Made by a program: the position numbers and the translations under genes. Below, one piece after another: positions 1-8,165 of a stretch of DNA of 64,000 nucleotides. Numbering within the stretch: the stretch's first letter is position 1; each line of letters begins with the position of its first letter. The notes under the pieces were generated by a model that saw only the letters and a list, made by a program, of their open reading frames with translations, searched no databases and had not been told where the DNA came from. The stretch comes from Cellulosilyticum lentocellum DSM 5427 (GTDB lineage Bacteria; Bacillota; Clostridia; Lachnospirales; Cellulosilyticaceae), in contig NC_015275.1 of NCBI RefSeq assembly GCF_000178835.2, positions 1,757,001 through 1,821,000 of the forward strand. Reading direction: 5' to 3'.

Positions 1-402
1 AAGGATAAAAGCTTATTATTAATTGATGACTCTATTGTACGTGGTACTCAGCTGAGAGAAACAACAGAGCTACTATATGAAAGTGGCGCAAAAGAAGTAC
101 ATATTCGTCCGGCTTGTCCACCTTTATTATTTGGCTGTAAGTATTTAAATTTCTCTCGTTCTAATTCAGAGTTAGATTTAATTACAAGAAGAATCATATT
201 AGAAAGAGAAGGAGATAAAGCTGAAGAAATGCTAGAGGATTATGCTAATCCAGATAGTCAAAATTATAAAGAGATGATAGATACCATTTGTAGACAATTG
301 AAGTTTACTTCTCTTAGATTTCATAGATTAGATGATATGATTGAATCTGTAGGTATCAAACCTTGCAAGCTTTGTACTTACTGCTGGAATGGAAAAGAGT
401 AA
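1..402 (+). CDS. purF: Amidophosphoribosyltransferase, C-terminal part (5' end outside window)
   Basis: The reading frame is open from base 1 to the TAA at 400-402 and gives 133 residues. It contains LLIDDSIVRGTQ, the PRPP-binding loop of type I phosphoribosyltransferases in the form typical of PurF, which makes phosphoribosylamine from PRPP and glutamine, the first step of purine synthesis. The C-terminus ends CKLCTYCWNGKE; Cys-rich tails of this kind belong to the iron-sulfur class of PurF seen in Bacillus and clostridia. The N-terminal glutaminase half lies upstream of the window. A strong hairpin follows at 426-473. The family assignment is firm; full length and start cannot be judged. 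Confidence 0.88.
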   Translation, partial: KDKSLLLIDDSIVRGTQLRETTELLYESGAKEVHIRPACPPLLFGCKYLNFSRSNSELDLITRRIILEREGDKAEEMLEDYANPDSQNYKEMIDTICRQLKFTSLRFHRLDDMIESVGIKPCKLCTYCWNGKE

Positions 403-425
403 AATCTCCTTTCATTATAAAGAAG

Positions 426-473
426 AAAAACTAGAAGAGGTGTTGCTCATTTGTAGCATCTCTTCTAGTTTTT
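426..473. terminator. Bidirectional terminator between purF and the araC-type gene
   Basis: A long stem (arms beginning AAAAACTAGAAGAG and ending CTCTTCTAGTTTTT) ends in a T-run on + and starts with an A-run, so it can stop transcription from both sides. The minus-strand gene's TAG stop lies inside the 3' arm. Confidence 0.85.
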
Positions 474-1316
474 ATATTGTAGTAAATAGGCTTTGGGAGT
501 GGTATGAAACTCCTTCTTAAAAGCCCTAGCAAATTGACTATAGTCTGTAAAGCCACAACTTATATAAACTTCAGAAGGAGGTATACCATCTTGAAGGAGA
601 TGAGAAGCCTTAATAAGACGCTTTTTTTGTATATACTGATGTAAGCTATATCCGGTTTCTGTTTTAAAAAAATGCATTAAATAGTGTTTGCTCAGATAAA
701 AGGTAGTAGCTAATTCACTAATAGGAAGAGGTTTTTCTAAATTGATATTAATGTAGTCAATAAGTTGAGTAATACGCGGATGATAGACAATATCAGGTGA
801 AGTTACTGAATGATTTGCTTCTAAGATGTAACGATTAAGCCAGATAAGCAGCTGGGTTAAGTGAACAGTTTCTAATAACTCATGGGCGAAGAGGTTATCT
901 TTTTGAGAGGTTTCTAGCTGTTCTAATAAGTGGCGAAAGTGTTTTTGATTTTTAGTAGTAAGACGTAATAAATGTGATTGATTGCAGGATGTATAAAAAC
1001 ACTGCATACAATCTTCTGAGACTATATGTAAATGAGGATTAAGCCATAAAACAATACGTTCATAGGGTTGTTCATGGTGAATAAGTGGTTTATGTAGAGC
1101 ATTGTTAGGAACTAATAGTAAATCACCAGGGCGCAAATGATAATATTTTCCTTCTATACAATACGTGACAGAACCTTCTATAAAGAGGATGAGCTTATGA
1201 AAATCATGATAATGCATAGAGAAAGTTTGACTTTCCTGATCCCTTAAATGAAAAAATAAATAATCCTGATGCAAATAACCTTTGCGTTTATTTAAGCCAT
1301 CTTCTGTATTATTCAT
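465..1316 (-). CDS. AraC-family transcriptional regulator with cupin sensor domain
   Basis: A 283-residue cytosolic regulator. Residues about 33-75 form a cupin-like sensor (HYHDFHKLILFIEGSVTY, then RPGDLLLVP). The last ~100 residues carry the two helix-turn-helix motifs of AraC/XylS proteins, the second being CGFTDYSQFARAFKKEF. The ATG at 1316 was chosen because AAGGAGG precedes it by a few bases; the frame is open 30 codons further, but that stretch is Cys/Lys-rich without an RBS and looks like read-back into the promoter. It is divergent from murE with a 123-base gap and converges on purF. Its ligand and targets are unknown; AraC proteins with this layout often control sugar or virulence genes, but nothing nearby suggests a target. 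Confidence 0.85.
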   Translation of the reverse strand: MNNTEDGLNKRKGYLHQDYLFFHLRDQESQTFSMHYHDFHKLILFIEGSVTYCIEGKYYHLRPGDLLLVPNNALHKPLIHHEQPYERIVLWLNPHLHIVSEDCMQCFYTSCNQSHLLRLTTKNQKHFRHLLEQLETSQKDNLFAHELLETVHLTQLLIWLNRYILEANHSVTSPDIVYHPRITQLIDYININLEKPLPISELATTFYLSKHYLMHFFKTETGYSLHQYIQKKRLIKASHLLQDGIPPSEVYISCGFTDYSQFARAFKKEFHTTPKAYLLQYKN

Positions 1317-1439
1317 AATAACCTCCTTGTATAAGTTTGCTTTATTATAGCACTTTTTACATAGTAAGAAGCATTTTTTGCAGAGATAATATGAAAAAAG
1401 TAGCATACAATTAAGTAAATACTAGGGAGGTGACCTATA

Positions 1440-2903
1440 ATGATAGGGAAAAAATTAGTGGATTTATTAGCGGGTGTGGATTATAAAGTACTACAAGGAA
1501 AGATAGAGCACGAGGTAAAGCACATAGCATGGGATACAAGAACCATGGTAGAAGGCGCTTTATTTATTTGTGTTAAGAATAGAAATGTAGATCGTCATTG
1601 TTTCGCACAAGAAGCAATTAAACAAGGGGCAACTATTTTAATGATTGAACATGAGATTGATCAAGTACCTGAAAAAGTAACCATTATTCAAGTAGATGAT
1701 AGCCGTAAAGCGATGTCTATTATCGCCCAAAATTATTATGAAAAACCCGGTGAAGCTTTAAAAATGATAGGTGTAACAGGAACTAATGGAAAAACTTCGA
1801 TTACCCATTTTATTGCACAGGTTTTAAGTACTTTAGGTGAGAAAACAGGTGTTATTGGAACAATCCGTAATACGCTAGAGGGAGAAAAGCTAAAGACTAA
1901 AAAAATTAATCCCACAACACCGGATGCCATTGAACTACAGGCTAGCTTAAAAGAGATGTTAGATAAGGGAGCAACCTATGGTGTGATGGAAGTAACCTCT
2001 TCAGCTTTAGCTCAAAATAGAGTTTATGGGATGGCCTATCAAGTAGGGGTTTTTACGAATTTAACTCAGGATCATTTAGAAGAACATGGCACGATGGAAG
2101 CATACGGGGCCGCTAAGTTAAAGCTTTTTAAAAATTGCCGAATAGGTATTGTTAATCAAGATGATCTGATGGCGGAAAAAATTAAACAAGAAGGTCACTG
2201 TAAGGTAATTACCTATGGCATTGATAAAAAAGCAGATTTTAAGGCTGAGCAGATTCATCAAGGATTAACCGGTGTAGACTTTAAGCTCATCTATTTAGGA
2301 AAGCAATATTCGATTAACTTTCCAGTACCAGGACGTTTTAGTGTGTATAATGCACTAGCAACAATTGCTACTCTTGTGAGTTTGGGATATGAATTAACTA
2401 ACATTCTAGAGGCACTTCATTGGATTAATGAAGTACCTGGGCGTTTTCAAATCATTCCTAATACCAAGGGTGTTTTAGTAGTAGTAGATTATGCACATTC
2501 GCCTGATAGTTTAAAACAACTTTTACAAACGACAAAAGATTTAATTTCAGGGAAGCTTACTGTGGTCTTTGGATGTGGGGGAGATAGAGATACCAGTAAA
2601 AGAGCTGAAATGGGGACTATGGCTGGAGCTTATAGTGACTTAACCATTATCACCTCTGATAATCCAAGAAATGAAAAACCAGAGCAGATTATGGCGGACA
2701 TAGAAAAAGGTATCTTGGAAGTTAAGGGAAGATATGAAATGATTAAGAATCGTAAATTGGCTATTGTGGCGGCATTAGCAGAAGCTGAAGAAGGAGATGC
2801 AGTAGTTATTGCTGGTAAGGGACATGAAACTTATCAATTGATAGGTAATCAGAAGTGGCATCTAGATGATTGCGAAATTGTGAGTAATTATTTAAATGCT
2901 TAA
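1440..2903 (+). CDS. murE: UDP-MurNAc-tripeptide synthetase (meso-DAP-adding ligase)
   Basis: A 487-residue Mur ligase of normal length. The ATP loop GVTGTNGKTS is at residues 111-120, and the meso-diaminopimelate recognition motif DNPR is at 407-410, followed by NEKP. This predicts addition of DAP to UDP-MurNAc-L-Ala-D-Glu in the cytoplasm and hence A1-gamma-type peptidoglycan. A strong GGGAGGTGA Shine-Dalgarno precedes the ATG. The gene stands alone, apart from the usual division/cell-wall cluster, with its own terminator at 2907-2942. Confidence 0.95.
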   Translation: MIGKKLVDLLAGVDYKVLQGKIEHEVKHIAWDTRTMVEGALFICVKNRNVDRHCFAQEAIKQGATILMIEHEIDQVPEKVTIIQVDDSRKAMSIIAQNYYEKPGEALKMIGVTGTNGKTSITHFIAQVLSTLGEKTGVIGTIRNTLEGEKLKTKKINPTTPDAIELQASLKEMLDKGATYGVMEVTSSALAQNRVYGMAYQVGVFTNLTQDHLEEHGTMEAYGAAKLKLFKNCRIGIVNQDDLMAEKIKQEGHCKVITYGIDKKADFKAEQIHQGLTGVDFKLIYLGKQYSINFPVPGRFSVYNALATIATLVSLGYELTNILEALHWINEVPGRFQIIPNTKGVLVVVDYAHSPDSLKQLLQTTKDLISGKLTVVFGCGGDRDTSKRAEMGTMAGAYSDLTIITSDNPRNEKPEQIMADIEKGILEVKGRYEMIKNRKLAIVAALAEAEEGDAVVIAGKGHETYQLIGNQKWHLDDCEIVSNYLNA

Positions 2904-2906
2904 AAT

Positions 2907-2942
2907 AAAAATGGGTGCTGAAGTATTCAGTACCCATTTTTA
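2907..2942 (+). terminator. Terminator of murE
   Basis: A near-perfect hairpin (GGGTGCTGAA, loop GTA, TTCAGTACCC) is flanked by A5 and T5, directly after the murE stop. Its symmetry makes it usable also for the convergent SGNH gene. Confidence 0.85.
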
Positions 2943-2965
2943 TTATGAATGGCTTATCATCTTAG

Positions 2966-4438
2966 TTAACGATATTTTTGGATAACAGCAGCTAGTGTGT
3001 CACCCATTTGTAGTTGCCCATAGCTATTATTAGGATGAATACCATTAGAAGCTTTAATCACAGGTATTGTAGCACCATCGATGGTTTCAGTAGTTTCCTT
3101 ATAATCAAAGCCGTTAGTTGTATCTAAGGTAAGATGCATAGGGGCAATATAAATACCTTGTTGTTTGCTTTGTTCATTATCATAGGTTTTTAGTAGATAA
3201 TAGGTGGCAATTTTCATATTGCGATCGTATTTGTTATAGAAAGCTTGATGACTATCTGTAACAATTTCTGTATTTGGTGCTGGCGTAGGGGTACAAAGAA
3301 TAATCTTAATATGAGGATCATAGGCCTTAATAGAAGCGATCATTTGATTAAGCTTACGTATATACCCCTCCATATCCTCTAGAGCGTTATTATAACCAAA
3401 ATCATTGGCACCTAGAAGAATACTCACATGAGTAGGAGCACCTTCGGTATAAGCAGCTGCAAAGCGTTCCATATATTTTGAAAAGCTAAATTCAAAGGTT
3501 GTAGGCTGAATGGCCATAGATTCCCAACTAGTGCCTGTCCATTCAATCCATTCGCTTCCTTTAGGACGGCTAGGATCTACCATGACGTCACCTTTTAAAG
3601 GATACTTATAATAACCATTCATATCATAAAGGTAAGGACCTTTACTTTTCCAATCTCTAGCGATTGTTTGGAAACCAGCATAAATAGGATTTGTAGAGTC
3701 GGTGTAGCAAATATTTTTCCAATCACGGGTGTTACCTTTATAGCGAGCCCCATCAATAGTTGTAGGAAACATAAATGGACTATCTAGCTCAGAGGAATTA
3801 ATGGCAGTAAAATAACGATTTAAGGTCCAACCACCACGGCCTTCTCTGGCAGAGATACCGTCTGTTTCATAAACTCTTGTTCCCAATACTTTGACATTAG
3901 GAAGTTTCTTTTCAACTTGATTTAAATAAATACCAGCTCTAGTTAAACTGTCACCAATAGCAAGCAGTCTTACAGGGGTTGTGTTCGAGGTATCTACCAA
4001 TTCAACAGAAACATTTTGTTCTGCAAGAGTTGTATCATTACTTAGATAAAAGTTTAAATCAAAACGTTTATTTAAAGGATATTCATTTAATGAACCTGTT
4101 TTAAAAGACCAAGAGTCTTCTGAAGCTACCCCATAAGATGATACAACGCTTAAATTATAGTTAGAAAATTGAGATAAAAATGCGTTTTTATTAAAAATAG
4201 TATAGTTCTCTACAGTTGTATTGGTGCCTTCTAAAATAAAAAGCTCTTTAGGTACAAGAAGTCCTTCCACATTTAAATTCGTATAATCTAAAACCGTTGT
4301 ATCGGTTTTAAGGTTTTCACTTGTTAAAGTTTGATTTTCTATGGGATTAAAGGTTGCTCCTAAAGTAATCTGACCTGATAAAGTTGTAGATAGTAACAAA
4401 ATAGCACATTGTGTGACAAGACGTTGTCGTAATTTCAT
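2966..4438 (-). CDS. Secreted SGNH/GDSL-family hydrolase
   Basis: A 490-residue exported protein. Residues 1-28 form a signal peptide with a basic start and a hydrophobic core. The catalytic domain starts at about 155: block I GDSL with Ser164, a GGW segment at 202-204 (block II-like), GAND with Asn345 (block III) and GIHPN with His468 (block V). About 130 residues separate blocks II and III, much longer than in compact SGNH esterases, and residues 30-150 form an extra N-terminal domain with no family I recognise. Such enzymes often remove acetyl or other acyl groups from polysaccharides; the substrate is not deducible. GGAGGTG precedes the start. It is monocistronic. Confidence 0.82.
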   Translation of the reverse strand: MKLRQRLVTQCAILLLSTTLSGQITLGATFNPIENQTLTSENLKTDTTVLDYTNLNVEGLLVPKELFILEGTNTTVENYTIFNKNAFLSQFSNYNLSVVSSYGVASEDSWSFKTGSLNEYPLNKRFDLNFYLSNDTTLAEQNVSVELVDTSNTTPVRLLAIGDSLTRAGIYLNQVEKKLPNVKVLGTRVYETDGISAREGRGGWTLNRYFTAINSSELDSPFMFPTTIDGARYKGNTRDWKNICYTDSTNPIYAGFQTIARDWKSKGPYLYDMNGYYKYPLKGDVMVDPSRPKGSEWIEWTGTSWESMAIQPTTFEFSFSKYMERFAAAYTEGAPTHVSILLGANDFGYNNALEDMEGYIRKLNQMIASIKAYDPHIKIILCTPTPAPNTEIVTDSHQAFYNKYDRNMKIATYYLLKTYDNEQSKQQGIYIAPMHLTLDTTNGFDYKETTETIDGATIPVIKASNGIHPNNSYGQLQMGDTLAAVIQKYR

Positions 4439-4602
4439 AGTTGATGCGCACCTCCAAGCTATAGTTTAGCGTGAACTAGCTAGTTTTACAATATAGTCAA
4501 GTGGAAATGTTATGAAATAGAAATAAAAGAAGCCTATTTGTTATAAAAGTAAAGTTAAAAAGTAATAAATCCACTGATTTTTAGTAAAAAATCTTCTCAA
4601 TA

Positions 4603-4611
4603 TGATATAAT
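4603..4611 (+). promoter_or_regulatory. Extended -10 promoter element of the Nudix regulator gene
   Basis: TGATATAAT (an extended -10 of form TGnTATAAT) lies about 60 bases before the start codon. No good -35 is seen, as expected for extended -10 promoters. Confidence 0.45.
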
Positions 4612-4630
4612 AAGTGATAAAATAGATTGA

Positions 4631-4648
4631 TAGTATAAAATGATACTA
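4631..4648 (+). promoter_or_regulatory. Palindrome in the leader of the Nudix regulator gene
   Basis: TAGTAT-AAAATG-ATACTA is a perfect 6-bp inverted repeat about 20 bases downstream of the -10 element and just before the ribosome binding site. This position would allow autorepression by a dimeric regulator. The function is inferred. Confidence 0.35.
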
Positions 4649-4668
4649 AGTAGAAAAGTGGTGAGTGA

Positions 4669-5592
4669 ATGGAACTCCTAAGAGATAAAAATGGATTAAC
4701 GGAGCAAGAATTTTTACAAAGCTATGATTTAGCTAAATATGAGAAGCCTTCTGTAACTGTAGATATGTTGTTACTTACAGTAGGAGATAAGGAAAATACC
4801 GATATTAGGAAACTGCCAGAAAAAGAACTAAGAGTACTTCTAGTAAAAAGAGGTGAGCATCCTTTTCTAGGAAATTGGGCGCTTCCTGGTGGATTTGTAG
4901 GCATGAAAGAAGGCTTAAGGGAAGCTGCTTATCGTAAAATTAAAGATGAAACGAATGTAACAGATATTTATCTAGAACAGCTTTATACCTTAGGGGAAGA
5001 TCAAGAAGAAGTAGAAAGGGACCCTAGAACCAGAGTTATTTCTACTTCCTATATGGCATTGGTAGACGAATCAAAATTGAAACCAAGTGCACATCGTACA
5101 ACAGATGAAGTAAGCTGGTTTAGTGTTAAGAAAAAACCTACTTTTAGTGGAAAACAGGGCTATGCCTTTGTAGAAACCTATGAGCTTACTTTAGAATCAG
5201 ATGATGGCGCCATAAAGATAGGCTATCAAATTAAAGAAGTATACGAGTCAAAGACGCCTTATCCTGTAAAAACCACTAGATATGAGAAGCTAGATGGTTA
5301 TGAAGATGGTTTGGCATTTGATCACTATAAATTAATCGACAAAGGTTTAGAACGTCTTAAAAATAAAATTGAATATACACCTTTAGCATTTACACTTTTA
5401 CCTGAATACTTTACTTTAAGTGAACTTCAAAAGGTATATGAAGTTATTTTGGATAAAAAACTTTTGAAAGCTAACTTTAGAAGAAAAATTGCTCCAATGG
5501 TAAAGAAAACAGAAATCATACAAAAAAGAGGACATCGTCCAGCTAATTATTATCAGTTTAATGAAGAATGGCAACATGATTTTATGGGATAA
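4669..5592 (+). CDS. Nudix-domain regulator of NrtR type (degenerate Nudix box plus winged helix)
   Basis: A 307-residue protein in two parts. Residues about 27-130 are a Nudix fold, but the Nudix box (GGFVGMKEGLREAAYRK, then IKDETNV) departs from the consensus: RE reads RK, EE reads DE and the final Gly is Asn, so hydrolysis is probably weak or lost. The C-terminal ~70 residues (FTLSELQKVYE, LLKANFRRKI, RPANYYQF) match the winged-helix domain of NrtR-like regulators, which sense ADP-ribose or sugar-nucleotide ligands and repress NAD or sugar genes. An ~80-residue segment between the domains (about 140-220) is longer than in minimal NrtR. A de novo NAD operon lies 18 kb away in this window. 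The regulator class is fairly secure, the regulon is not. Confidence 0.75.
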   Translation: MELLRDKNGLTEQEFLQSYDLAKYEKPSVTVDMLLLTVGDKENTDIRKLPEKELRVLLVKRGEHPFLGNWALPGGFVGMKEGLREAAYRKIKDETNVTDIYLEQLYTLGEDQEEVERDPRTRVISTSYMALVDESKLKPSAHRTTDEVSWFSVKKKPTFSGKQGYAFVETYELTLESDDGAIKIGYQIKEVYESKTPYPVKTTRYEKLDGYEDGLAFDHYKLIDKGLERLKNKIEYTPLAFTLLPEYFTLSELQKVYEVILDKKLLKANFRRKIAPMVKKTEIIQKRGHRPANYYQFNEEWQHDFMG

Positions 5593-5626
5593 TCAAGTGA
5601 AAAACAGGCAATAAGTCTATACAATG

Positions 5627-5678
5627 AAAAAACACTATCTTACAGTATGTTAAATGTGCTGAAAGATAGTGTTTTTTA
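5627..5678 (+). terminator. Terminator after the Nudix regulator
   Basis: Arms AAAAAACACTATCT and AGATAGTGTTTTTT enclose a 20-odd-base loop and end in a T-run, 35 bases after the stop codon. Confidence 0.8.
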
Positions 5679-5710
5679 TTGTGATAATTCTAAATAATTT
5701 GCAAGTCATA

Positions 5711-5739
5711 TTGACAAGATATTAACAAAGTAGTAATCT
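5711..5739 (+). promoter_or_regulatory. Vegetative promoter of the hydrogenase operon
   Basis: A perfect -35 TTGACA (5711-5716), a 17-base spacer and the -10 TAATCT (5734-5739) predict a transcription start near 5746. This is the best match to a sigma-A promoter in the window. Confidence 0.7.
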
Positions 5740-5751
5740 GAATAATGATTA

Positions 5752-5769
5752 TTGTTAATAAATTAACAT
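5752..5769 (+). promoter_or_regulatory. Candidate Rex (NADH/NAD+ sensor) operator
   Basis: TTGTTAA-TAAA-TTAACAT matches the clostridial Rex consensus TTGTTAA-N4-TTAACAA at 13 of 14 fixed positions. It lies just downstream of the predicted start of transcription of the hydrogenase operon, a typical repressor position. Rex releases DNA when NADH is high, which fits control of an NADH-oxidising hydrogenase. The rex gene itself is not in this window. Confidence 0.65.
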
Positions 5770-5810
5770 AAATTTCAAGTTAAAGCACCAGTTAAAATAA
5801 GGAGGCAATT

Positions 5811-6287
5811 ATGGGAGAAGTTATTAAGTGGCATGAACTAGATCAGATACTTGAAAGAAATGGGTTAGAGCCAAGTAGTATTATTAGTATTTTACAAGAT
5901 ATTCAAGAGATTTATCGCTACATACCAGAAGAAATTTTTCCTTATTTATCAGAAAAATTAGGGATGAGTACTGCCAAAATTTATGGTGTAGCTACTTTTT
6001 ATGAAAATTTTTCATTAGAACCTAAGGGAAAGTATGTTATTAAGATATGCGATGGTACAGCCTGCCATGTTAGAAAATCAATTCCTATTTTAAATGCCTT
6101 AAGAGAAACCTTAAGTTTATCAGAAGAAAAGGTAACGACAGATGATTTATTATTTACAGTAGAAACGGTTTCTTGTTTAGGTGCTTGTGGACTTGCCCCC
6201 GTTATGACCATTAATGATAAGGTTTATGGTAGTATGACACCGGAAAAAGCAAAAGCTTTATTATCTGAGCTAAGGGAGGAAGACTAA
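5811..6287 (+). CDS. hydC: NuoE-like [2Fe-2S] subunit of NADH-dependent [FeFe] hydrogenase
   Basis: A 158-residue thioredoxin-fold ferredoxin subunit. The [2Fe-2S] ligands are visible as Cys80 and Cys85 (CDGTACH) and Cys122 and Cys126 (CLGAC). This is the first gene of a four-gene operon followed by NuoF-like and hydrogenase subunits, the arrangement of the trimeric HydABC hydrogenases that couple NADH and reduced ferredoxin oxidation to H2 formation. An AAGGAGG site precedes the ATG. The hydB start follows its stop by one base, so the two are translationally coupled. Confidence 0.9.
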   Translation: MGEVIKWHELDQILERNGLEPSSIISILQDIQEIYRYIPEEIFPYLSEKLGMSTAKIYGVATFYENFSLEPKGKYVIKICDGTACHVRKSIPILNALRETLSLSEEKVTTDDLLFTVETVSCLGACGLAPVMTINDKVYGSMTPEKAKALLSELREED

Positions 6288-6288
6288 G

Positions 6289-8163
6289 ATGCTAAAAGAT
6301 AGAGCAGATTTAGTGCAAATGAGGATAGCTTGCAAGGAAGCACTTGAGTTAGAAAAAATAAAAATCTTAGTTTGTTCAGGAACAGGTTGCATTGCAAGTG
6401 GTTCTTTAGAGATTTATGAAGAAATGCTAAGGTTAATGAAGAAAGAAGGACTTAATTGTAGTGTGAATTTAGAAGAAGAACCACATGACTCTTCAATTGG
6501 TATGAAAAAAAGTGGTTGTCATGGTTTTTGTGAAATGGGACCTCTACTTCGAATAGAGCCATGGGGTTACTTATACATAAAAGTAAAGGTAGAGGATTGT
6601 AAAGAGATTATAGAAGAAACGATTAAAAAAGGTCAGTGTATTGAACGTCTTATTTATAAAAAGGATGGTAAGGGCTATAAAACCCAAGCAGAAATTCCTT
6701 TTTATAAAAAACAGACAAGGCTTGTTTTAGAGCATTGTGGGCATATTGATGCTACATCTATAAAAGAATATTTAGCTGTAGGGGGCTATGAAGCCTTAGA
6801 AAAGGCTTTATTTGATAGGGATGATGAAGGCATCATTCATGAAATTACAGAATCCAATTTACGAGGTAGAGGTGGTGGTGGTTTTCCTGCTGGTAGAAAA
6901 TGGACACAGGTAAGACGTCAAGTAGAACCTACGAAATATGTTGTATGTAATGGAGATGAAGGAGATCCAGGTGCTTTTATGGATAGAAGTATTATGGAAG
7001 GTGACCCTCATCGTATGTTAGAAGGTATGATGATTGCAGCTAAAGCTTGTAAGGCAAGAGAAGGGTATATTTATGTGAGGGCAGAATATCCATTGGCTAT
7101 TAGTCGTTTAAGAAAAGCAATTGATGAGGCCAGGGAGTATGGTTTATTAGGTGAGCATATTTTAGGAACAGACTTTAGCTTTGATATTAAGATTAATAGA
7201 GGAGCGGGGGCTTTTGTTTGTGGTGAAGGTAGCGCGTTAACCGCTTCAATTGAAGGAAAACGTGGGATGCCTCGTGTGAAGCCACCACGAACAGTTGAAC
7301 AAGGTTTATTTGAGAAACCTACTGTACTTAATAACGTAGAAACCTTTGCTAATGTGCCACTGATTATTTTGAATGGGGTTGACTGGTATAAAGGAATAGG
7401 ACCAGAGAAGAGTCCTGGAACTAAGGCTTTTGCTTTAACAGGTAATATTGAAAATACAGGACTTATAGAAGTGCCTATGGGAACCACCTTAAGAGAAGTC
7501 ATTTTTGATATTGGTGGTGGTATGAGAGATGGTGCTAATTTTAAAGCTGTTCAAATTGGAGGGCCATCAGGAGGTTGCTTAACCAGTGATGATTTAGATT
7601 TACCACTAGATTTCGATTCTTTAAAGAAGGCTGGTGCTATGATTGGCTCAGGTGGTCTAGTAGTTATGGATGAAAATACTTGTATGGTAGAAGTGGCACG
7701 TTTCTTTATGAACTTTACTCAAAATGAATCTTGCGGCAAATGTGTACCCTGTAGAGAGGGAACTAAACGTATGCTAGAGATTCTAGAGCGTATCGTAGTA
7801 GGTGGAGGAGAAGAGAATGACTTAGACCAGCTTTTAGAATTAGCAGATACGATTTCTTCTACAGCACTTTGTGGGCTAGGAAAAACAGCTGCTTTTCCGG
7901 TGGTAAGTACGATTAAGAAGTTTAAAGGTGAATATCTAGCGCATATTGTAGATAAAAAATGTCCATCTAAAACATGTCAAAAGCTTCGTCAGATTTATAT
8001 TGATGAAGTACTTTGTAAGGGCTGTTCAAAATGTGCAAGAAGCTGTCCTGTAGGGGCGATTTCAGGACAAATTAAGAAACCATTTAAAATTGATGAAAAG
8101 AAATGTATTAAATGTGGTGCCTGCATCGGGGCTTGTGCATTTAAAGCAGTGAAGGAGGATTAA
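6289..8163 (+). CDS. hydB: NuoF-like NADH-binding flavoprotein subunit of [FeFe] hydrogenase
   Basis: A 624-residue subunit with the HydB domain order. The N-terminal thioredoxin-like [2Fe-2S] domain has Cys29, Cys34, Cys77 and Cys81. The FMN/NADH domain has the Gly-rich GRGGGGFPAGRKW near residue 193. The 51-kDa-type [4Fe-4S] site CGKCVPC has Cys482, 485 and 488. Two C-terminal ferredoxin clusters (CKGCSKCARSC and CIKCGACIGAC) complete it. It accepts electrons from NADH and passes them, with ferredoxin electrons, to the catalytic subunit. The extra N- and C-terminal clusters distinguish it from respiratory NuoF. It is two bases from hydA. Confidence 0.92.
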   Translation: MLKDRADLVQMRIACKEALELEKIKILVCSGTGCIASGSLEIYEEMLRLMKKEGLNCSVNLEEEPHDSSIGMKKSGCHGFCEMGPLLRIEPWGYLYIKVKVEDCKEIIEETIKKGQCIERLIYKKDGKGYKTQAEIPFYKKQTRLVLEHCGHIDATSIKEYLAVGGYEALEKALFDRDDEGIIHEITESNLRGRGGGGFPAGRKWTQVRRQVEPTKYVVCNGDEGDPGAFMDRSIMEGDPHRMLEGMMIAAKACKAREGYIYVRAEYPLAISRLRKAIDEAREYGLLGEHILGTDFSFDIKINRGAGAFVCGEGSALTASIEGKRGMPRVKPPRTVEQGLFEKPTVLNNVETFANVPLIILNGVDWYKGIGPEKSPGTKAFALTGNIENTGLIEVPMGTTLREVIFDIGGGMRDGANFKAVQIGGPSGGCLTSDDLDLPLDFDSLKKAGAMIGSGGLVVMDENTCMVEVARFFMNFTQNESCGKCVPCREGTKRMLEILERIVVGGGEENDLDQLLELADTISSTALCGLGKTAAFPVVSTIKKFKGEYLAHIVDKKCPSKTCQKLRQIYIDEVLCKGCSKCARSCPVGAISGQIKKPFKIDEKKCIKCGACIGACAFKAVKED

Positions 8164-8165
8164 AG

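Noticed and set aside
1317-1406. N-terminal extension of the AraC-type protein (30 Cys/Lys-rich residues)
   Set aside because: A perfect AAGGAGG immediately before the ATG at 1316 marks the real start; the extension has no RBS and no homology pattern.
5741-5754. Fur-like palindrome AATAATGATTATT in the hydrogenase leader
   Set aside because: The six-base arms mirror well, but two positions in each seven-base Fur half-site disagree and it merges into the much better Rex site; A/T-rich chance symmetry is likely.
7071-7502. 143-residue minus-strand open frame inside hydB
   Set aside because: It is the antisense frame of the conserved FMN/NADH domain; no start signal is present.
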